Source: Klebsiella pneumoniae
Lineage (GTDB): Bacteria; Myxococcota_A; UBA796; SXON01
Length of the DNA stretch: 41,318 nt
Reading direction: 5' to 3'
NCBI GenBank assembly: GCA_945861635.1
Contig: CAMAWH010000045.1
Span: forward strand, 1-41,318
A program made the translations under genes and the position numbers. Below the pieces are notes generated by a model. That model worked only from the letters and a program-made list of their open reading frames with translations. It did not search any database and was not told the origin of the DNA. Each line of letters opens with the position of its first letter. Position 1 is the stretch's first letter. Shown here in pieces: positions 1 through 8,392 of this stretch.

Positions 1-66
1 TGCGGTGATCGGTACTACTCGCTGCGAAGCATCTTCGGATGCGGCGCGCGATGCTCAACCCTCTGA
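1..66 (+). CDS. C-terminal fragment of an upstream protein (partial)
   Basis: Frame 1 is open from the window edge to a TGA at 64-66 and encodes about 21 residues (…GDRYYSLRSIFG…). Third codon positions are mostly G or C, as in the other genes here, and a strong terminator follows 35 nt later, which fits the 3' end of a plus-strand gene. The fragment is too short to identify. It could be chance; the competing frame-2 ORF runs through the terminator and is less credible. Confidence 0.35.
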   Translation, partial: CGDRYYSLRSIFGCGARCSTL

Positions 67-101
67 AGGGGAGTCGCCCTCGGGCGTGTCCTCGGTGTTA
101 C

Positions 102-147
102 AAAAGGGTCTCCCAACCGTTCGCGGTTGGGGGGCCCTTTTCGTTTT
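102..147 (+). terminator. Strong intrinsic terminator with UUCG loop
   Basis: An 18-bp uninterrupted stem (102-119 pairs with 124-141, with two or three G-T wobbles) encloses a TTCG tetraloop at 120-123. The stem ends in AAAA/TTTT pairs and is followed by CG then TTTTT at 143-147. It lies between the end of the upstream frame and the hydrolase start at 168. The U-rich side lies downstream on the plus strand, though the A-run on the left could give weak activity in the other direction. Confidence 0.85.
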
Positions 148-167
148 TCGCCGCGTTAGCCTTCCCC

Positions 168-869
168 ATGGTTTTCGAGCATGTGACGGGGATCAGGGGG
201 GCGCGAATCGAGCGTGCGCTTGTCGCAGGAGCCCGCGGCGGAGTGGTCCTGCTGTCGGAGATCTGGGGCATCGATGACGCCCTGCGCACCTACGCCTCCA
301 AGCTGGTGGCCGAGCAGTTTTCGGTTGCGATGCCAGACCCGTGGGCACGGAAACCGCGCCCCGCGCTCGATTCGCCGGACGCCGTGGTGGCGGCGGTAGC
401 GGAGGTTGACGACGGAGAAATGCTTGCGGATGTCGGCGCAGCACGCACGGCGTTGGGTGGGGATGTGCCGGTCTTCGTCGTCGGGTTTTGCATGGGGGGG
501 TTGTACGCGCGGATGGCGGCGTGCACGATCCCCAGATTGGCCGGTGCCGTTGAATTCTACGGGCGCGTGCACTACGCGGCACTCTCCGCGAAAAAACCGA
601 CACAGCCGCTCGACCTTTTGCCCGGTTTGGCTTGCCCCTTGCAGTGCCACTTTGGTGACGACGACGCCCTTTCGCCGCCCCACCATGTCGATGATCTCGT
701 GGGTCGGCTCGCGAAATCTCCATGTCTGACGCAGGTGTTCCGGTACCCGGGGCGCGGGCATGCATTCATGAATCCCACCCGCCAGAACTGGCACGCTGAC
801 GACGCCGAACTCGCATGGGACAGGGCGTTGACGTTCCTGGACCACCTCGCTGTGGCCGCGCACGGTTAA
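168..869 (+). CDS. Dienelactone hydrolase family protein
   Basis: This 233-residue alpha/beta-hydrolase has the dienelactone hydrolase (carboxymethylenebutenolidase) layout. The nucleophile elbow GFCMGG has Cys108, the acid lies in GDDDALSP (about Asp165), and the base is His198 in GRGHAF. The early SEIWG motif (Glu31) matches the glutamate that activates the Cys nucleophile in the family. Known members hydrolyse lactones or small esters in the cytoplasm; the real substrate cannot be read here. The frame is open from 39, but that extension crosses the terminator, so ATG 168 is preferred, and it gives the usual family length of about 230. The gene stands alone, 25 nt before a hyperacidic protein gene. 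A G7 run encodes part of the elbow. Confidence 0.85.
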   Translation: MVFEHVTGIRGARIERALVAGARGGVVLLSEIWGIDDALRTYASKLVAEQFSVAMPDPWARKPRPALDSPDAVVAAVAEVDDGEMLADVGAARTALGGDVPVFVVGFCMGGLYARMAACTIPRLAGAVEFYGRVHYAALSAKKPTQPLDLLPGLACPLQCHFGDDDALSPPHHVDDLVGRLAKSPCLTQVFRYPGRGHAFMNPTRQNWHADDAELAWDRALTFLDHLAVAAHG

Positions 870-894
870 TCTCTTTCTTTCTGCGGAGCCTGCT

Positions 895-1212
895 GTGCCG
901 AATCCGATCGCCCCTGCCGCTGACGACCGCGCTGACGGCCCGCCGCACCCGTTCGTTCCGGCGATCTGCGCGCCGGATGCTCCCGACGAACCGGACGATC
1001 TCGACGACGACGATTTTGATGATGAGGACGAGGAATGGGAGGATGATGAAGACGATTGGGATGAGGATGACGACGAGGCGCCCCCCGGGGACGACGAAGA
1101 GTCCGACGAGGACGATGACGAGGACCCGTGGGATGACGACGACGAGGAATGGGGAGAGGATGAGGAGGACGACGACGAGGAAGAAGGCGACCCTGCCGAC
1201 GTCGAGGAGTAG
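895..1212 (+). CDS. Hyperacidic Asp/Glu-rich small protein
   Basis: This is a predicted 105-residue protein starting at GTG 895 with GGAG at 885-888. Residues 28-105 are about three quarters Asp or Glu (58 of 78), broken only by Trp, Pro, Gly and a few others; the whole protein has no Lys and a single Arg. The first 27 residues are Pro/Ala-rich. There is no signal peptide, membrane segment or recognisable domain. Such polyacidic tails occur in nucleic-acid mimics, chaperone-like and cation-binding proteins, but no function can be assigned. It lies 25 nt after the hydrolase and converges on the VWA gene 7 nt away. An overlapping frame (815-1267) encodes an Arg/Thr-rich product and is taken as a shadow. 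The start site and the ORF's reality rest on the ribosome site and lack of stops. Confidence 0.6.
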   Translation: MPNPIAPAADDRADGPPHPFVPAICAPDAPDEPDDLDDDDFDDEDEEWEDDEDDWDEDDDEAPPGDDEESDEDDDEDPWDDDDEEWGEDEEDDDEEEGDPADVEE

Positions 1213-1219
1213 ATGCGCC

Positions 1220-3202
1220 TTACCGGATCAGCCCGCGGAAGAGCTCCGGCAGCCGCATGGGGAGTGAGTCCGGGTGATCGATCTTGAGGAATTTTCCCTT
1301 CCCGAAGATCTCGGTGAGGTAGCGATCGGCGTCGTCCGCGGCGTCCAGGCTGATGCAGTGAACGTGTACGCCGTGCCTTCCGACTTCGGCCACCGCCATG
1401 GCTGCATCTCGAATGCCGTACTTCCCGCGATACTCGCCGCGATCCTCCGGTTTTCCGTCACTCACGAGCAGCAGGATGCGTCGTGACTGGGGCCGCGCGG
1501 CCAAGAGGGCGCCGGCGTGGCGGATGAAAGCTCCCATGCGTGTCGCGCCGTTCGGGCGGAGGTTGCCGAGGCGCTTGAACACCGGCTCCCCGTACGCTTC
1601 ATCGAAGCCCTTGATGCGCCACAGTTGGCATTCGGTGGGGTGGGTGTTGCCGAAACCGTAGAATGCATGCGGATAGTCGAGCGTGCGCAAGCCCTCGGCG
1701 AACAGCACCATCGCCTCCTGCTCCAAGTGGATCACGTGGCCCTGCGTCGAGCCGGAGGTATCGACCATCGTGAGGATAGCGACGCCCTGCCGCGCGCGAA
1801 CGAAGCGTTTATAGATGCGTTCGTCGGGGTCCTGCCCCGCATGCAGGTCCGTGAACGCGAGCACCGCACGGTTCAGGTCGAGATCGGAGCCGTCACGCTG
1901 GCCGTGCAGCCACCGTTCCTCGACGCGCAACTCCTCGAACCGCCGACGTATCTGCTGGATTTGCCGCCGATTTGCGGCCACGATCCGTTCGTAGCCGCCG
2001 AGCGGTCCGGTGGGCGCCTCGGGCTCGAAAACCTTGACGGCATCGAAGATATAGCTGCCGGTGGCGTCGTTCCATTCATCCCACCAGCGGCCGCCATCCT
2101 CGCCCGGCTTGTCCGGGAGCCCGGCCTCGTCCTCGCGCGGGGCGCGCGCCCGCTGCACATGCGCGTCGCGAAGCGCGCCGTACGCCGGTGACGCGGACAT
2201 GTCGGGCCCGGTCAACTTCGCGAACATTCGTTGTCGAAAGCCAACTCGCGGGCCGGGGCCGACGGGTGCGGCGACTTCGGCAGCGATTCCCTTTCGAGCC
2301 ATCGCCTCCAAGAGTTGCCGCAGCGGTTTATTGCCTTTCTTCCATTCGTTTTCGTAGGCGATGTCGCGAGAGAGATCCGCGAGGATCCACTCGGGGCGGA
2401 TGATGCCGACGAAGTAGGGCAGGGGCGGGGGGCCCAGACGGAGGCGGCGGAAATGGTCGCGCACGCCGCGCGCGAGCTCGGCGATCCCTCCGATGGAATC
2501 GAGGCGATCAATGGCCCGGATCGCCGCGCGCGCGGGCTCACCGTCCGCACCCGGCGGCTTCCAGTTCAGGCACGTCACCAGCCCGTCGTAGAGCGGAAGG
2601 AACGCACCGGGCAGCCCCTCCCGCGGAACCGTCATCACGTTCACGCGAAGCGTACCTGCCTTGTCGAGCAGCGCGATGCGCTCGATGTCCTGACGCAGAC
2701 CCGGATACTCCAACCCCCACTGCCGAAGGACGAATCGCGTCGTGAGGAGGTGGTACACGCTGCGCAACACCCAGTCACGATGCACCTCCGCGAGCAGCGC
2801 ACGGTCGGATAACGCTCCCCACCGCGTGAAGCCGAGCTGGATCAGGCCCATCATTCGAAACAGGAGAGTGTCCGTGTCTTCTTGCGGAGCGGGAACCGCC
2901 TTGGGGAGATAGAGGCGGACATTGTCGGTGGTCGCCGGGTCGCTGTATGCGATGTCGATGCGGCGGCCGGCGAGCATGGTGAACAGGGCCTGAAGTTGCT
3001 TACTGACCCGGTCGAGCGCAAGGCCGTTCCGCTCTCCTGTTACGAGTTGGCGGGCGGGCGGTGCGAACAAGAATCGTCGTAAGAGCGCGCGCTCGGCTTC
3101 CTCGTCGCTCGCTTCCGCGAGGCCGAGATCGACCGCGTCAACGCCGTACTCCTCCATCGTCTGTTTGAGGAGATCCTCCGGCCGGATGGTAGGCGCGGCC
3201 AC
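1220..3202 (-). CDS. VWA-domain protein of CbbO/NorD type
   Basis: This 660-residue protein carries a C-terminal von Willebrand A domain with a complete metal-ion-dependent adhesion site: DTSGS at 481-485, Thr554 in NGATRMG, and Asp582 in SDGKPED. The long N-terminal part has no named domain. This arrangement, next to a CbbQ-type AAA+ gene, is that of CbbO/NorD, which works with the ATPase as a chaperone to activate or remodel a metalloenzyme (RuBisCO or nitric oxide reductase in studied cases). Neither enzyme is encoded in the window, so the client is unknown. The start is GTG 3202, 4 nt after the ATPase stop, indicating co-transcription. The ribosome site is weak, and translation is probably coupled to the preceding gene. 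Confidence 0.85.
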   Translation of the reverse strand: MAAPTIRPEDLLKQTMEEYGVDAVDLGLAEASDEEAERALLRRFLFAPPARQLVTGERNGLALDRVSKQLQALFTMLAGRRIDIAYSDPATTDNVRLYLPKAVPAPQEDTDTLLFRMMGLIQLGFTRWGALSDRALLAEVHRDWVLRSVYHLLTTRFVLRQWGLEYPGLRQDIERIALLDKAGTLRVNVMTVPREGLPGAFLPLYDGLVTCLNWKPPGADGEPARAAIRAIDRLDSIGGIAELARGVRDHFRRLRLGPPPLPYFVGIIRPEWILADLSRDIAYENEWKKGNKPLRQLLEAMARKGIAAEVAAPVGPGPRVGFRQRMFAKLTGPDMSASPAYGALRDAHVQRARAPREDEAGLPDKPGEDGGRWWDEWNDATGSYIFDAVKVFEPEAPTGPLGGYERIVAANRRQIQQIRRRFEELRVEERWLHGQRDGSDLDLNRAVLAFTDLHAGQDPDERIYKRFVRARQGVAILTMVDTSGSTQGHVIHLEQEAMVLFAEGLRTLDYPHAFYGFGNTHPTECQLWRIKGFDEAYGEPVFKRLGNLRPNGATRMGAFIRHAGALLAARPQSRRILLLVSDGKPEDRGEYRGKYGIRDAAMAVAEVGRHGVHVHCISLDAADDADRYLTEIFGKGKFLKIDHPDSLPMRLPELFRGLIR

Positions 3203-3206
3203 CGCT

Positions 3207-3977
3207 TTACCCGAGCACGGACCGGCACAACTCCCGGAGCGCCTTCGTCATCTCCGCGTCGTCGGTCAGCGAGCCGACGAGCGTCGCCTCTGCCGCGTCG
3301 TTCATCGACAGCCCGGCGACGACCAACTGCCCGGCATACACCAGCAATCTCGTGGACGCGCCTTCGCCGAGTCCGTGGGCCCGCAGGTTGCGTGTGCCCT
3401 GACCCAGTTTCACCAGAGTTACCGCCGTTTCCGCGTCACACCCGGCCTCCTGCGCGACGATCTCGGCCTCGACGTCGGCCGCCGGATAATCAAAGGTCAA
3501 CGACACGAAGCGCTGGCGCGTCGACTCCTTCAGCTCCTTGGTGACGGACTGATACCCGGGGTTGTAGCTGATCACGATGAGGAAGCTCTCGGGCGCGGCC
3601 AACTCCACACCGAGTCGGTCCAACGGCAGCATGCGACGGTCGTCGGTCAGCGGATGGATGACGGTCATGACGTCACTTCGGGCCTCCACAACCTCGTCGA
3701 GATAGCAGATGGCGCCTTCGCGGACGGATCGGGTGAGCGGGCCGTCACGCCACACGGTGGCTCCGCCCTCAAGGAGAAACCGACCGGTCAAGTCCGCGGC
3801 CGCAAGGTCCTCCTGGCACGCGATGGTGATGAGCGGTCGACCCAGTTGCTCGGCCATGTATCGGACGAATCGGGTTTTCCCGCAACCCGTGGGCCCTTTC
3901 AGAAGCACAGGCAATTTCCTCCGAGCCGCCGTCTGAAAGACGGTGACCTCGTTTCCATGGGGCCGATAGTAGATCAT
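3207..3977 (-). CDS. MoxR/CbbQ/NorQ-type AAA+ ATPase
   Basis: This is a 256-residue AAA+ protein. Walker A is GPTGCGKT (28-35), Walker B is CYLDEV (91-96), sensor-1 lies near SYNPGY (137-142), and an arginine-finger region follows (ESTRQRF, about 151-157). The N-terminal YYRPHGNEV and the [13 protein letters not shown] stretch closely resemble CbbQ/NorQ. The family forms hexameric rings that remodel a client through a VWA partner, here the next gene. The frame is open to 4091, but ATG 3977 is chosen because its ATG overlaps the TGA of the preceding membrane-protein gene (ATGA at 3974-3977) and gives the family's N-terminus. The 4-nt overlap upstream and the 4-nt gap downstream make a three-gene unit. 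Confidence 0.88.
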   Translation of the reverse strand: MIYYRPHGNEVTVFQTAARRKLPVLLKGPTGCGKTRFVRYMAEQLGRPLITIACQEDLAAADLTGRFLLEGGATVWRDGPLTRSVREGAICYLDEVVEARSDVMTVIHPLTDDRRMLPLDRLGVELAAPESFLIVISYNPGYQSVTKELKESTRQRFVSLTFDYPAADVEAEIVAQEAGCDAETAVTLVKLGQGTRNLRAHGLGEGASTRLLVYAGQLVVAGLSMNDAAEATLVGSLTDDAEMTKALRELCRSVLG

Positions 3978-5242
3978 CGGGGAAGGGTAGCGTGTCCCGG
4001 CAGCCCCTGCTGCCACGTCGGCGCGAGCTTGACGTCCAACGGCATCGTAAAGCTCGGATACACGGGATGGGTGCGCACGGACAGGATCCAACTCGCGACC
4101 ATGATGGTGGCAAGCACCTTTCGGGAGAGGTCAAGGCGCGCGAGCGTCAGGCTGGCCGCGGCAAGAATGGCAAGCCAACTGACCTGAAAAAACACCTCCG
4201 GCTTCGCGAAGCGCCAGAGTCCGGGAGCCAGCGCGGCCAGCCACGCAAACGGCGGGAACGCGGGTCCGAGCGCGAGTGCCCCGAAGACAAGCGCAACCGC
4301 CCACGCCCGCCAGCCAGCACGCCACCCGGCGACTGCCAGCGCCAGCGCGAGCATGTCCAGCGCGCGCCAGCCCTCAAGGCGGTTCCACATCGGCAGCCAA
4401 AGCGTGATCGTATCCAACGAAGCGCGCTCGGCAAACGCCGCCGGTGTCGCGATTTCGGGCCCGGCCATCAGGCGCACCTGTTGAGCAACCACCGGCAAGC
4501 CCGCGAGCGCCGACGCGAGCACCGCCGTCACGACGCGCCTTTCCCTCGACAAGAGCGCCACGGCGCCCATCGCGGCGCCCAGCACGCCCCAATAGGCGTT
4601 GTAGACGAACATTCCCGCGTAGACGACGGCGGCGATGCCCGCCCAGCGGCGTCCTCCCGACCGTGCGCGCCACAGCGCCCACGCATACAGCGGAAGCCAG
4701 TAAACTCCACTCTTTTCAATCGTATACCAGTTTATATCTCGAAATACATGCAAGCCCATCGCGAAAGGGAAGGCCAGCAGCAGCGCCCCCCCCGCGTCGC
4801 CGGAAACCGCCCGCAGAAACAGGAATGTGCAGTACCATCCCAGGCACAGGTTCAGCAGCGCATGCAGGTTCATCGCCGCGAAGGGCTCGACGATGAGGTC
4901 AAAGGCAGCGGTTACCCACAGATGCCCAAGGTGGACGCCGATCAGGCGCACCGCCGGGTCTGCGGCGTCGGTTATGCGCCAGTGCACACCCTGCGCGTAG
5001 AATAACAGGCTTCCAGCCTTGTCTATCGTCGGAAAAGCCCCCCAGACGTACTCGGGGGCGAACCAGGCCGCCGGCGTCGTAAGCGCGATGACAGCCCCCA
5101 CGATAAACAGGAAGGGCCGGCGCGGTTGAGCCGCGAGCATGAACGCAATCCCGACGAGAACGCAGGCGAGCCAGGCGATGGGCGCGTCACCCGGCCCGGT
5201 GGGCGCGATGATTTCGCGGGGATCGGGCGGCGGGCCGTACAC
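3974..5242 (-). CDS. Polytopic inner-membrane protein, function unknown
   Basis: This is a 422-residue, Ala/Leu/Trp-rich protein with roughly nine to eleven hydrophobic segments, the first starting near residue 22, separated by short Arg-containing loops. The overall look (long loop with His/Asp/Trp after the second or third segment, many aromatic residues) recalls GT-C-fold glycosyltransferases or YfhO-like membrane proteins, but I see no diagnostic motif. It starts with GTG 5242, 25 nt from the divergent mutY start. Its stop overlaps the AAA+ start, so it is probably co-translated with the CbbQ/CbbO-like pair and could be their client or anchor. A C8 run lies near 4786-4793. Confidence 0.75.
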   Translation of the reverse strand: MYGPPPDPREIIAPTGPGDAPIAWLACVLVGIAFMLAAQPRRPFLFIVGAVIALTTPAAWFAPEYVWGAFPTIDKAGSLLFYAQGVHWRITDAADPAVRLIGVHLGHLWVTAAFDLIVEPFAAMNLHALLNLCLGWYCTFLFLRAVSGDAGGALLLAFPFAMGLHVFRDINWYTIEKSGVYWLPLYAWALWRARSGGRRWAGIAAVVYAGMFVYNAYWGVLGAAMGAVALLSRERRVVTAVLASALAGLPVVAQQVRLMAGPEIATPAAFAERASLDTITLWLPMWNRLEGWRALDMLALALAVAGWRAGWRAWAVALVFGALALGPAFPPFAWLAALAPGLWRFAKPEVFFQVSWLAILAAASLTLARLDLSRKVLATIMVASWILSVRTHPVYPSFTMPLDVKLAPTWQQGLPGHATLPR

Positions 5243-5245
5243 GCA

Positions 5246-5261
5246 CGGGGAAGTTACCCCG
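5246..5261. promoter_or_regulatory. Short inverted repeat between divergent starts
   Basis: CGGGG and CCCCG flank a 6-nt AAGTTA spacer in the 25-nt gap between the membrane-protein start (5242) and the mutY start (5268). It could be a small operator or part of a leader hairpin. The arms are only 5 bp and the DNA is GC-rich, so chance is quite possible. No clear -35/-10 pair is visible. Confidence 0.2.
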
Positions 5262-5267
5262 TCGCGG

Positions 5268-6320
5268 ATGGACGTTGCGGCGCTGCTCGCCTGGTATCGC
5301 GCAAATGCGCGGCAGATGCCGTGGCGAAGCGTCGTGACGCCCTACCGCACGCTGGTCAGCGAACTGATGCTGCAGCAGACACGTGTCGATACGGTGATCC
5401 CGTACTTCGAACGCTTCATGAGGGTTTTTCCGACGGTGGAGGCACTGGCATCGGCGGAATTGGAACGCGTGCTCGAAAACTGGAGCGGACTCGGGTACTA
5501 CTCGCGGGCGCGAAACCTGCACGCGGCGGCGCGCGTCATCGCGGCGCGCGGCGGATTCCCTGACGATCTGGCCGGCCTGCTGGCGCTGCCGGGCGTCGGG
5601 CCGTACACGGCCGGCGCCATCGGCTCCATTGCGCTCGGGCTCGATCTTCCCGTGGTCGATGGGAATGTAGAGCGTGTTCTATGCCGGCAGCTCGCCGATC
5701 CATCTCCGGGCGTGAAGGCGCTTTGGGCGGCCGCGAGTGCGCTCGTGCCCTCTGGGGAGGCGGCTGACTTCAATCAGGCAATCATGGAGCTTGGCGCTAC
5801 GATCTGTACGCCGCGTGCGCCGAAGTGTTTGCTGTGCCCCGTCCGCCGTTCCTGCCGTGGCGCAGACGCTCCCGAGCGCTATCCAGCGCCGACCGCGAAA
5901 AAGAACGTTCCCCGTGCCGTTGCGGTGGCAGCGCTTATACATGAACGCGGCTGCGTCCTGCTCGCGCGTCGACCGGAGTCGGGACTGCTCGCCGGACTGT
6001 GGGAATTACCGGGGGGCGACGGGGCGGATTTGCGCGCCATTCTCCACGCACGACTCGACATCGACCTGATTGCCTCCGTTCCCCTTGGGGACGTCATCCA
6101 CCAGTTCAGTCATCTTCACCTCACGACGACCGTACACCGCGCCACCATCACCGGCGCCCCGGTCGCCATCGACTACGCCGACGCCCGGTTCGTACCTGTA
6201 GCCGAAATCGACGGCATGGCGCTGTCCACGCTCGCCCGAAAAACGCTCAAACTGGCAGGTGATGCTGCAGAAACGCCTCGCACGCGGCAATCGCCGCGAC
6301 ATCGCGCCCCTCCATCGTGA
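5268..6320 (+). CDS. mutY: A/G-specific adenine DNA glycosylase
   Basis: MutY removes adenine mispaired with 8-oxoguanine in base-excision repair. The 350-residue product has the full set of parts: SELMLQQTRV with catalytic Glu32, the helix-hairpin-helix LPGVGPYTAGAI (108-119), catalytic Asp131 in VVDGNV, and an iron-sulfur loop Cys180-x6-Cys187-x2-Cys190-x5-Cys196. A C-terminal NUDIX-like 8-oxoG recognition domain follows (about 217-325). The frame is open to 5139, but ATG 5268 gives the usual family N-terminus. The last 24 residues (from 327) are a basic, Pro/Arg-rich tail lying entirely within the antisense overlap with the convergent gene ending at 6247. The tail may be non-conserved read-through of the natural end. 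Confidence 0.95.
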   Translation: MDVAALLAWYRANARQMPWRSVVTPYRTLVSELMLQQTRVDTVIPYFERFMRVFPTVEALASAELERVLENWSGLGYYSRARNLHAAARVIAARGGFPDDLAGLLALPGVGPYTAGAIGSIALGLDLPVVDGNVERVLCRQLADPSPGVKALWAAASALVPSGEAADFNQAIMELGATICTPRAPKCLLCPVRRSCRGADAPERYPAPTAKKNVPRAVAVAALIHERGCVLLARRPESGLLAGLWELPGGDGADLRAILHARLDIDLIASVPLGDVIHQFSHLHLTTTVHRATITGAPVAIDYADARFVPVAEIDGMALSTLARKTLKLAGDAAETPRTRQSPRHRAPPS

Positions 6321-6951
6321 CGATGACGACGGCGGGCCGCTCGTCGAACCTCGGGTAGCTGCCGATCGCGACGTCGGGCCACGTACCGGCCGCCTCACTC
6401 AACGCGTCTGCGATCTCGGGTTCGCTCAGCCGCGTCACGATCTTCCGGCATTCCACCGGCACTCCCGCAAATCGATGCGCGATCGCCTCGAACTTCAGCT
6501 TCACCAACGAGGGCACGCCCGGAAACACCAGCACGTTCCGAACGACGACGAGCGGGTAGATGACGTTTCCATCCCACCACAGCTGCGCGCCCTCCGGGAT
6601 CTCGGCCATCCGCATTGCGGCTTCGTTGGCCCGCTCGCCTAGCTTATCAGAAAGCACCTGTTCAAGCACCGGATGGCGTTGAAGCGGCATGTCGAAGGCG
6701 TGCGCCAGCGCCGGGAACGTCTGATCGTCGTGGGTCGGACCAACGCCGCCGGTCGTGAGCACGTGGTCGAAGCGGGCCGCGCACTCGCACACCTCATCTG
6801 CGATGACGTCGATCACGTCTGGCACCACGACGATCCGCATGAGATCGACGCCAAGCTCACGCAACCGGCGGATGAGGTACGGCCCATTTTCGTCGGGAAA
6901 CTTCCCCGATAAAATTTCGTTGCCAATGATGACGACGGCCGCGGTGGGCAT
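6247..6951 (-). CDS. CinA N-terminal / MoaB-like molybdopterin-binding domain protein
   Basis: This 234-residue protein has the molybdopterin-binding (MoCF) fold. It opens with AAVVIIGNEILSGK, continues with the core motif TTGGVGPTHDD (66-76), and has the PGVPS segment in the middle. It corresponds to the N-terminal half of CinA, the COG1058 domain, which in studied proteins has ADP-ribose pyrophosphatase activity. It lacks the C-terminal NMN-deamidase half, so it is a stand-alone member. ATG 6951 has a GAGCGA-like ribosome site close upstream. It is divergent from the TPR-protein gene, with a 40-nt gap, and its last 74 nt run antisense to mutY. Confidence 0.85.
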   Translation of the reverse strand: MPTAAVVIIGNEILSGKFPDENGPYLIRRLRELGVDLMRIVVVPDVIDVIADEVCECAARFDHVLTTGGVGPTHDDQTFPALAHAFDMPLQRHPVLEQVLSDKLGERANEAAMRMAEIPEGAQLWWDGNVIYPLVVVRNVLVFPGVPSLVKLKFEAIAHRFAGVPVECRKIVTRLSEPEIADALSEAAGTWPDVAIGSYPRFDERPAVVIVTMEGRDVAAIAACEAFLQHHLPV

Positions 6952-6991
6952 TCGCTCGCCTAACGCGCCTGGAGGTGGCTACCTTAGGGGA

Positions 6992-8392
6992 GTGAGCGAT
7001 CGCGAAGACCTCGAAGTCACCGTCCGGTATGGTGAGCAACCGATTGACAATCGGGTGGCGCCCGTGGGTGCGGACATGCTGCCGGATGTGCCCGTCACCT
7101 TGGCGGCGCGGCGCGTTCCGGGCGGGTTCCAGGTGGAGGGGCCCAACGGTCCGATCTCGGTGTCGCGCGGTACCTCCGCGGACATCGTCCACGGCGCCAT
7201 CGCGCTGCGCGTGGGGGTGGTGAAACGCTTTCGGCTTCCTCGCTGGATTTTTGCGCAGAGTGACATTGTCTTCCCCGTGCTCATCCTCGCCAGTTCGCTG
7301 CTCGCTTTACAGATCAACCTGTTCATGCAGTTGCTCGCCGGCGGAGGCGGCGGGGGGGGGGCCGTCCCAGAGCCCTCTCCCGAGTACATCGCGCGCTTGC
7401 TGGAGGGCGACTATCAGGGCGCGGATCGGGGTGTCATCGCTGAACATTCCGACCGGCCACAGGGTGGCGCTGAGATCAAGAGCTTCTACCTTCAGCCAGG
7501 CAGCGCCGGCCCCACCGACCGCATCGGTGGCGCGAAAACCGTCGGCGCACGGCACCAGGACGGTGATCCCAACGCGAAGGAAAATGCGTCGTATTCGGAG
7601 CCGTTGGAGGAACTTGGAGCGACAGACCGGCCCGATGATCCGCAAGACGACGTGGTTGCGGAGGCGCAGGACCCTGGACTGGACGAGGAAACGGAGGACA
7701 AGGCGGTCGAGGTCAACGAAGGTTGGGGCCTGAACGACTGGTACGACACGGAGGACGCGCGCAAGGACGCGGGAGAGATCCAGAAACAGCTGGACCGATC
7801 GAGGCAGGTGCTTCGTATCGATCCTGACGATCCGTACGCGCTCTCCATTCGCGCCTACTACGAATATCTTGCGATGGATCAAACGGCAGCGCGAAAGACC
7901 TACCAGCACATCCTCAAGTTGTACCCTGAAGATTCGGCGGCGTGGAACAACGTCGCGCTGACCTACAAACGCGACGGTGACTACAAGACGGAGGAGGAGG
8001 ACTACAGAATCTCCTTGCTGTACGGCCCGGAGGAGCCGAACACCCTGAACAATCTTGCCGTCTGCGTCGCGCATCAGGGCCGTTACGAAGAAGCGTTGGC
8101 GATCATGGAGCAACTGGAAACGCTCTCGCCCGACGATCCATATGCCGAGCTGTACCGAGCCCAAATCTATGCGATGATGGGGAAGGAGGAAGAGGCGTAT
8201 CGACACCTGCGGAATTCGCTGGCCGATATGCGAAAGCTCGATACCCTCCACAACATCGAATACCAGCAGGACATCCGCGTGGACCCAGCATTTGAAGAAA
8301 TGCGAAAGCAGGATCGCTTTCGCAAGTTGCTGCTCCGGTACTACGGCGACCGACCGGGCGGGTGGTGGACGCTGCCGGGAATACTGCCATGA
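6992..8392 (+). CDS. Single-pass membrane protein with C-terminal TPR domain
   Basis: The 466-residue product has three parts. An N-terminal cytoplasmic, beta-rich domain (about 7-85, starting LEVTVRYG) faintly resembles the N-terminal domain of AgmX/PglI-type gliding proteins. One transmembrane helix follows (about 91-116). Then come a seven-Gly hinge, a long acidic linker, and tetratricopeptide repeats (about 255-440; e.g. AAWNNVALTYKRDGDY, NTLNNLAVCVAHQGRY). TPRs mediate protein contacts, and here they should face the periplasm. GTG 6992 is chosen because upstream codons overlap the divergent gene; ATG 7076 is an alternative that would cut the N-terminal domain. The hinge is encoded by a G10 run, so slippage would remove the TPR part. 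Its TGA overlaps the coaD ATG. Confidence 0.75.
   Translation: MSDREDLEVTVRYGEQPIDNRVAPVGADMLPDVPVTLAARRVPGGFQVEGPNGPISVSRGTSADIVHGAIALRVGVVKRFRLPRWIFAQSDIVFPVLILASSLLALQINLFMQLLAGGGGGGGAVPEPSPEYIARLLEGDYQGADRGVIAEHSDRPQGGAEIKSFYLQPGSAGPTDRIGGAKTVGARHQDGDPNAKENASYSEPLEELGATDRPDDPQDDVVAEAQDPGLDEETEDKAVEVNEGWGLNDWYDTEDARKDAGEIQKQLDRSRQVLRIDPDDPYALSIRAYYEYLAMDQTAARKTYQHILKLYPEDSAAWNNVALTYKRDGDYKTEEEDYRISLLYGPEEPNTLNNLAVCVAHQGRYEEALAIMEQLETLSPDDPYAELYRAQIYAMMGKEEEAYRHLRNSLADMRKLDTLHNIEYQQDIRVDPAFEEMRKQDRFRKLLLRYYGDRPGGWWTLPGILP
7352..7361 (+). repeat. G10 homopolymer inside the TPR-protein gene
   Basis: Ten consecutive G bases encode part of the poly-Gly hinge just after the transmembrane helix. 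Most runs elsewhere in the window are 8 or shorter. A run of this length in coding DNA is prone to slipped-strand mispairing, and also to sequencing error. Confidence 0.9.

Noticed and set aside
1..101. Possible 3' end of a 5S rRNA or tRNA before the terminator
   Set aside because: GGTACT and a TTCG hairpin recall 5S helix IV, but the loop-E partner and the closing 3' strand are missing; a protein tail in frame 1 explains it better.
815..1267. 150-residue Arg/Thr-rich ORF overlapping the hyperacidic gene
   Set aside because: It overlaps the hydrolase 3' end, lacks a fitting ribosome site, and its composition is the +1 reading of GAC/GAG repeats.
3165..4187. 340-residue plus-strand ORF over the AAA+ gene
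   Set aside because: Mirror frame of a strongly conserved ATPase; no domain or plausible start.
4786..4793. C8 run in the membrane-protein gene as a contingency tract
   Set aside because: Runs of 7-8 G/C occur several times in this GC-rich window and are expected by composition.
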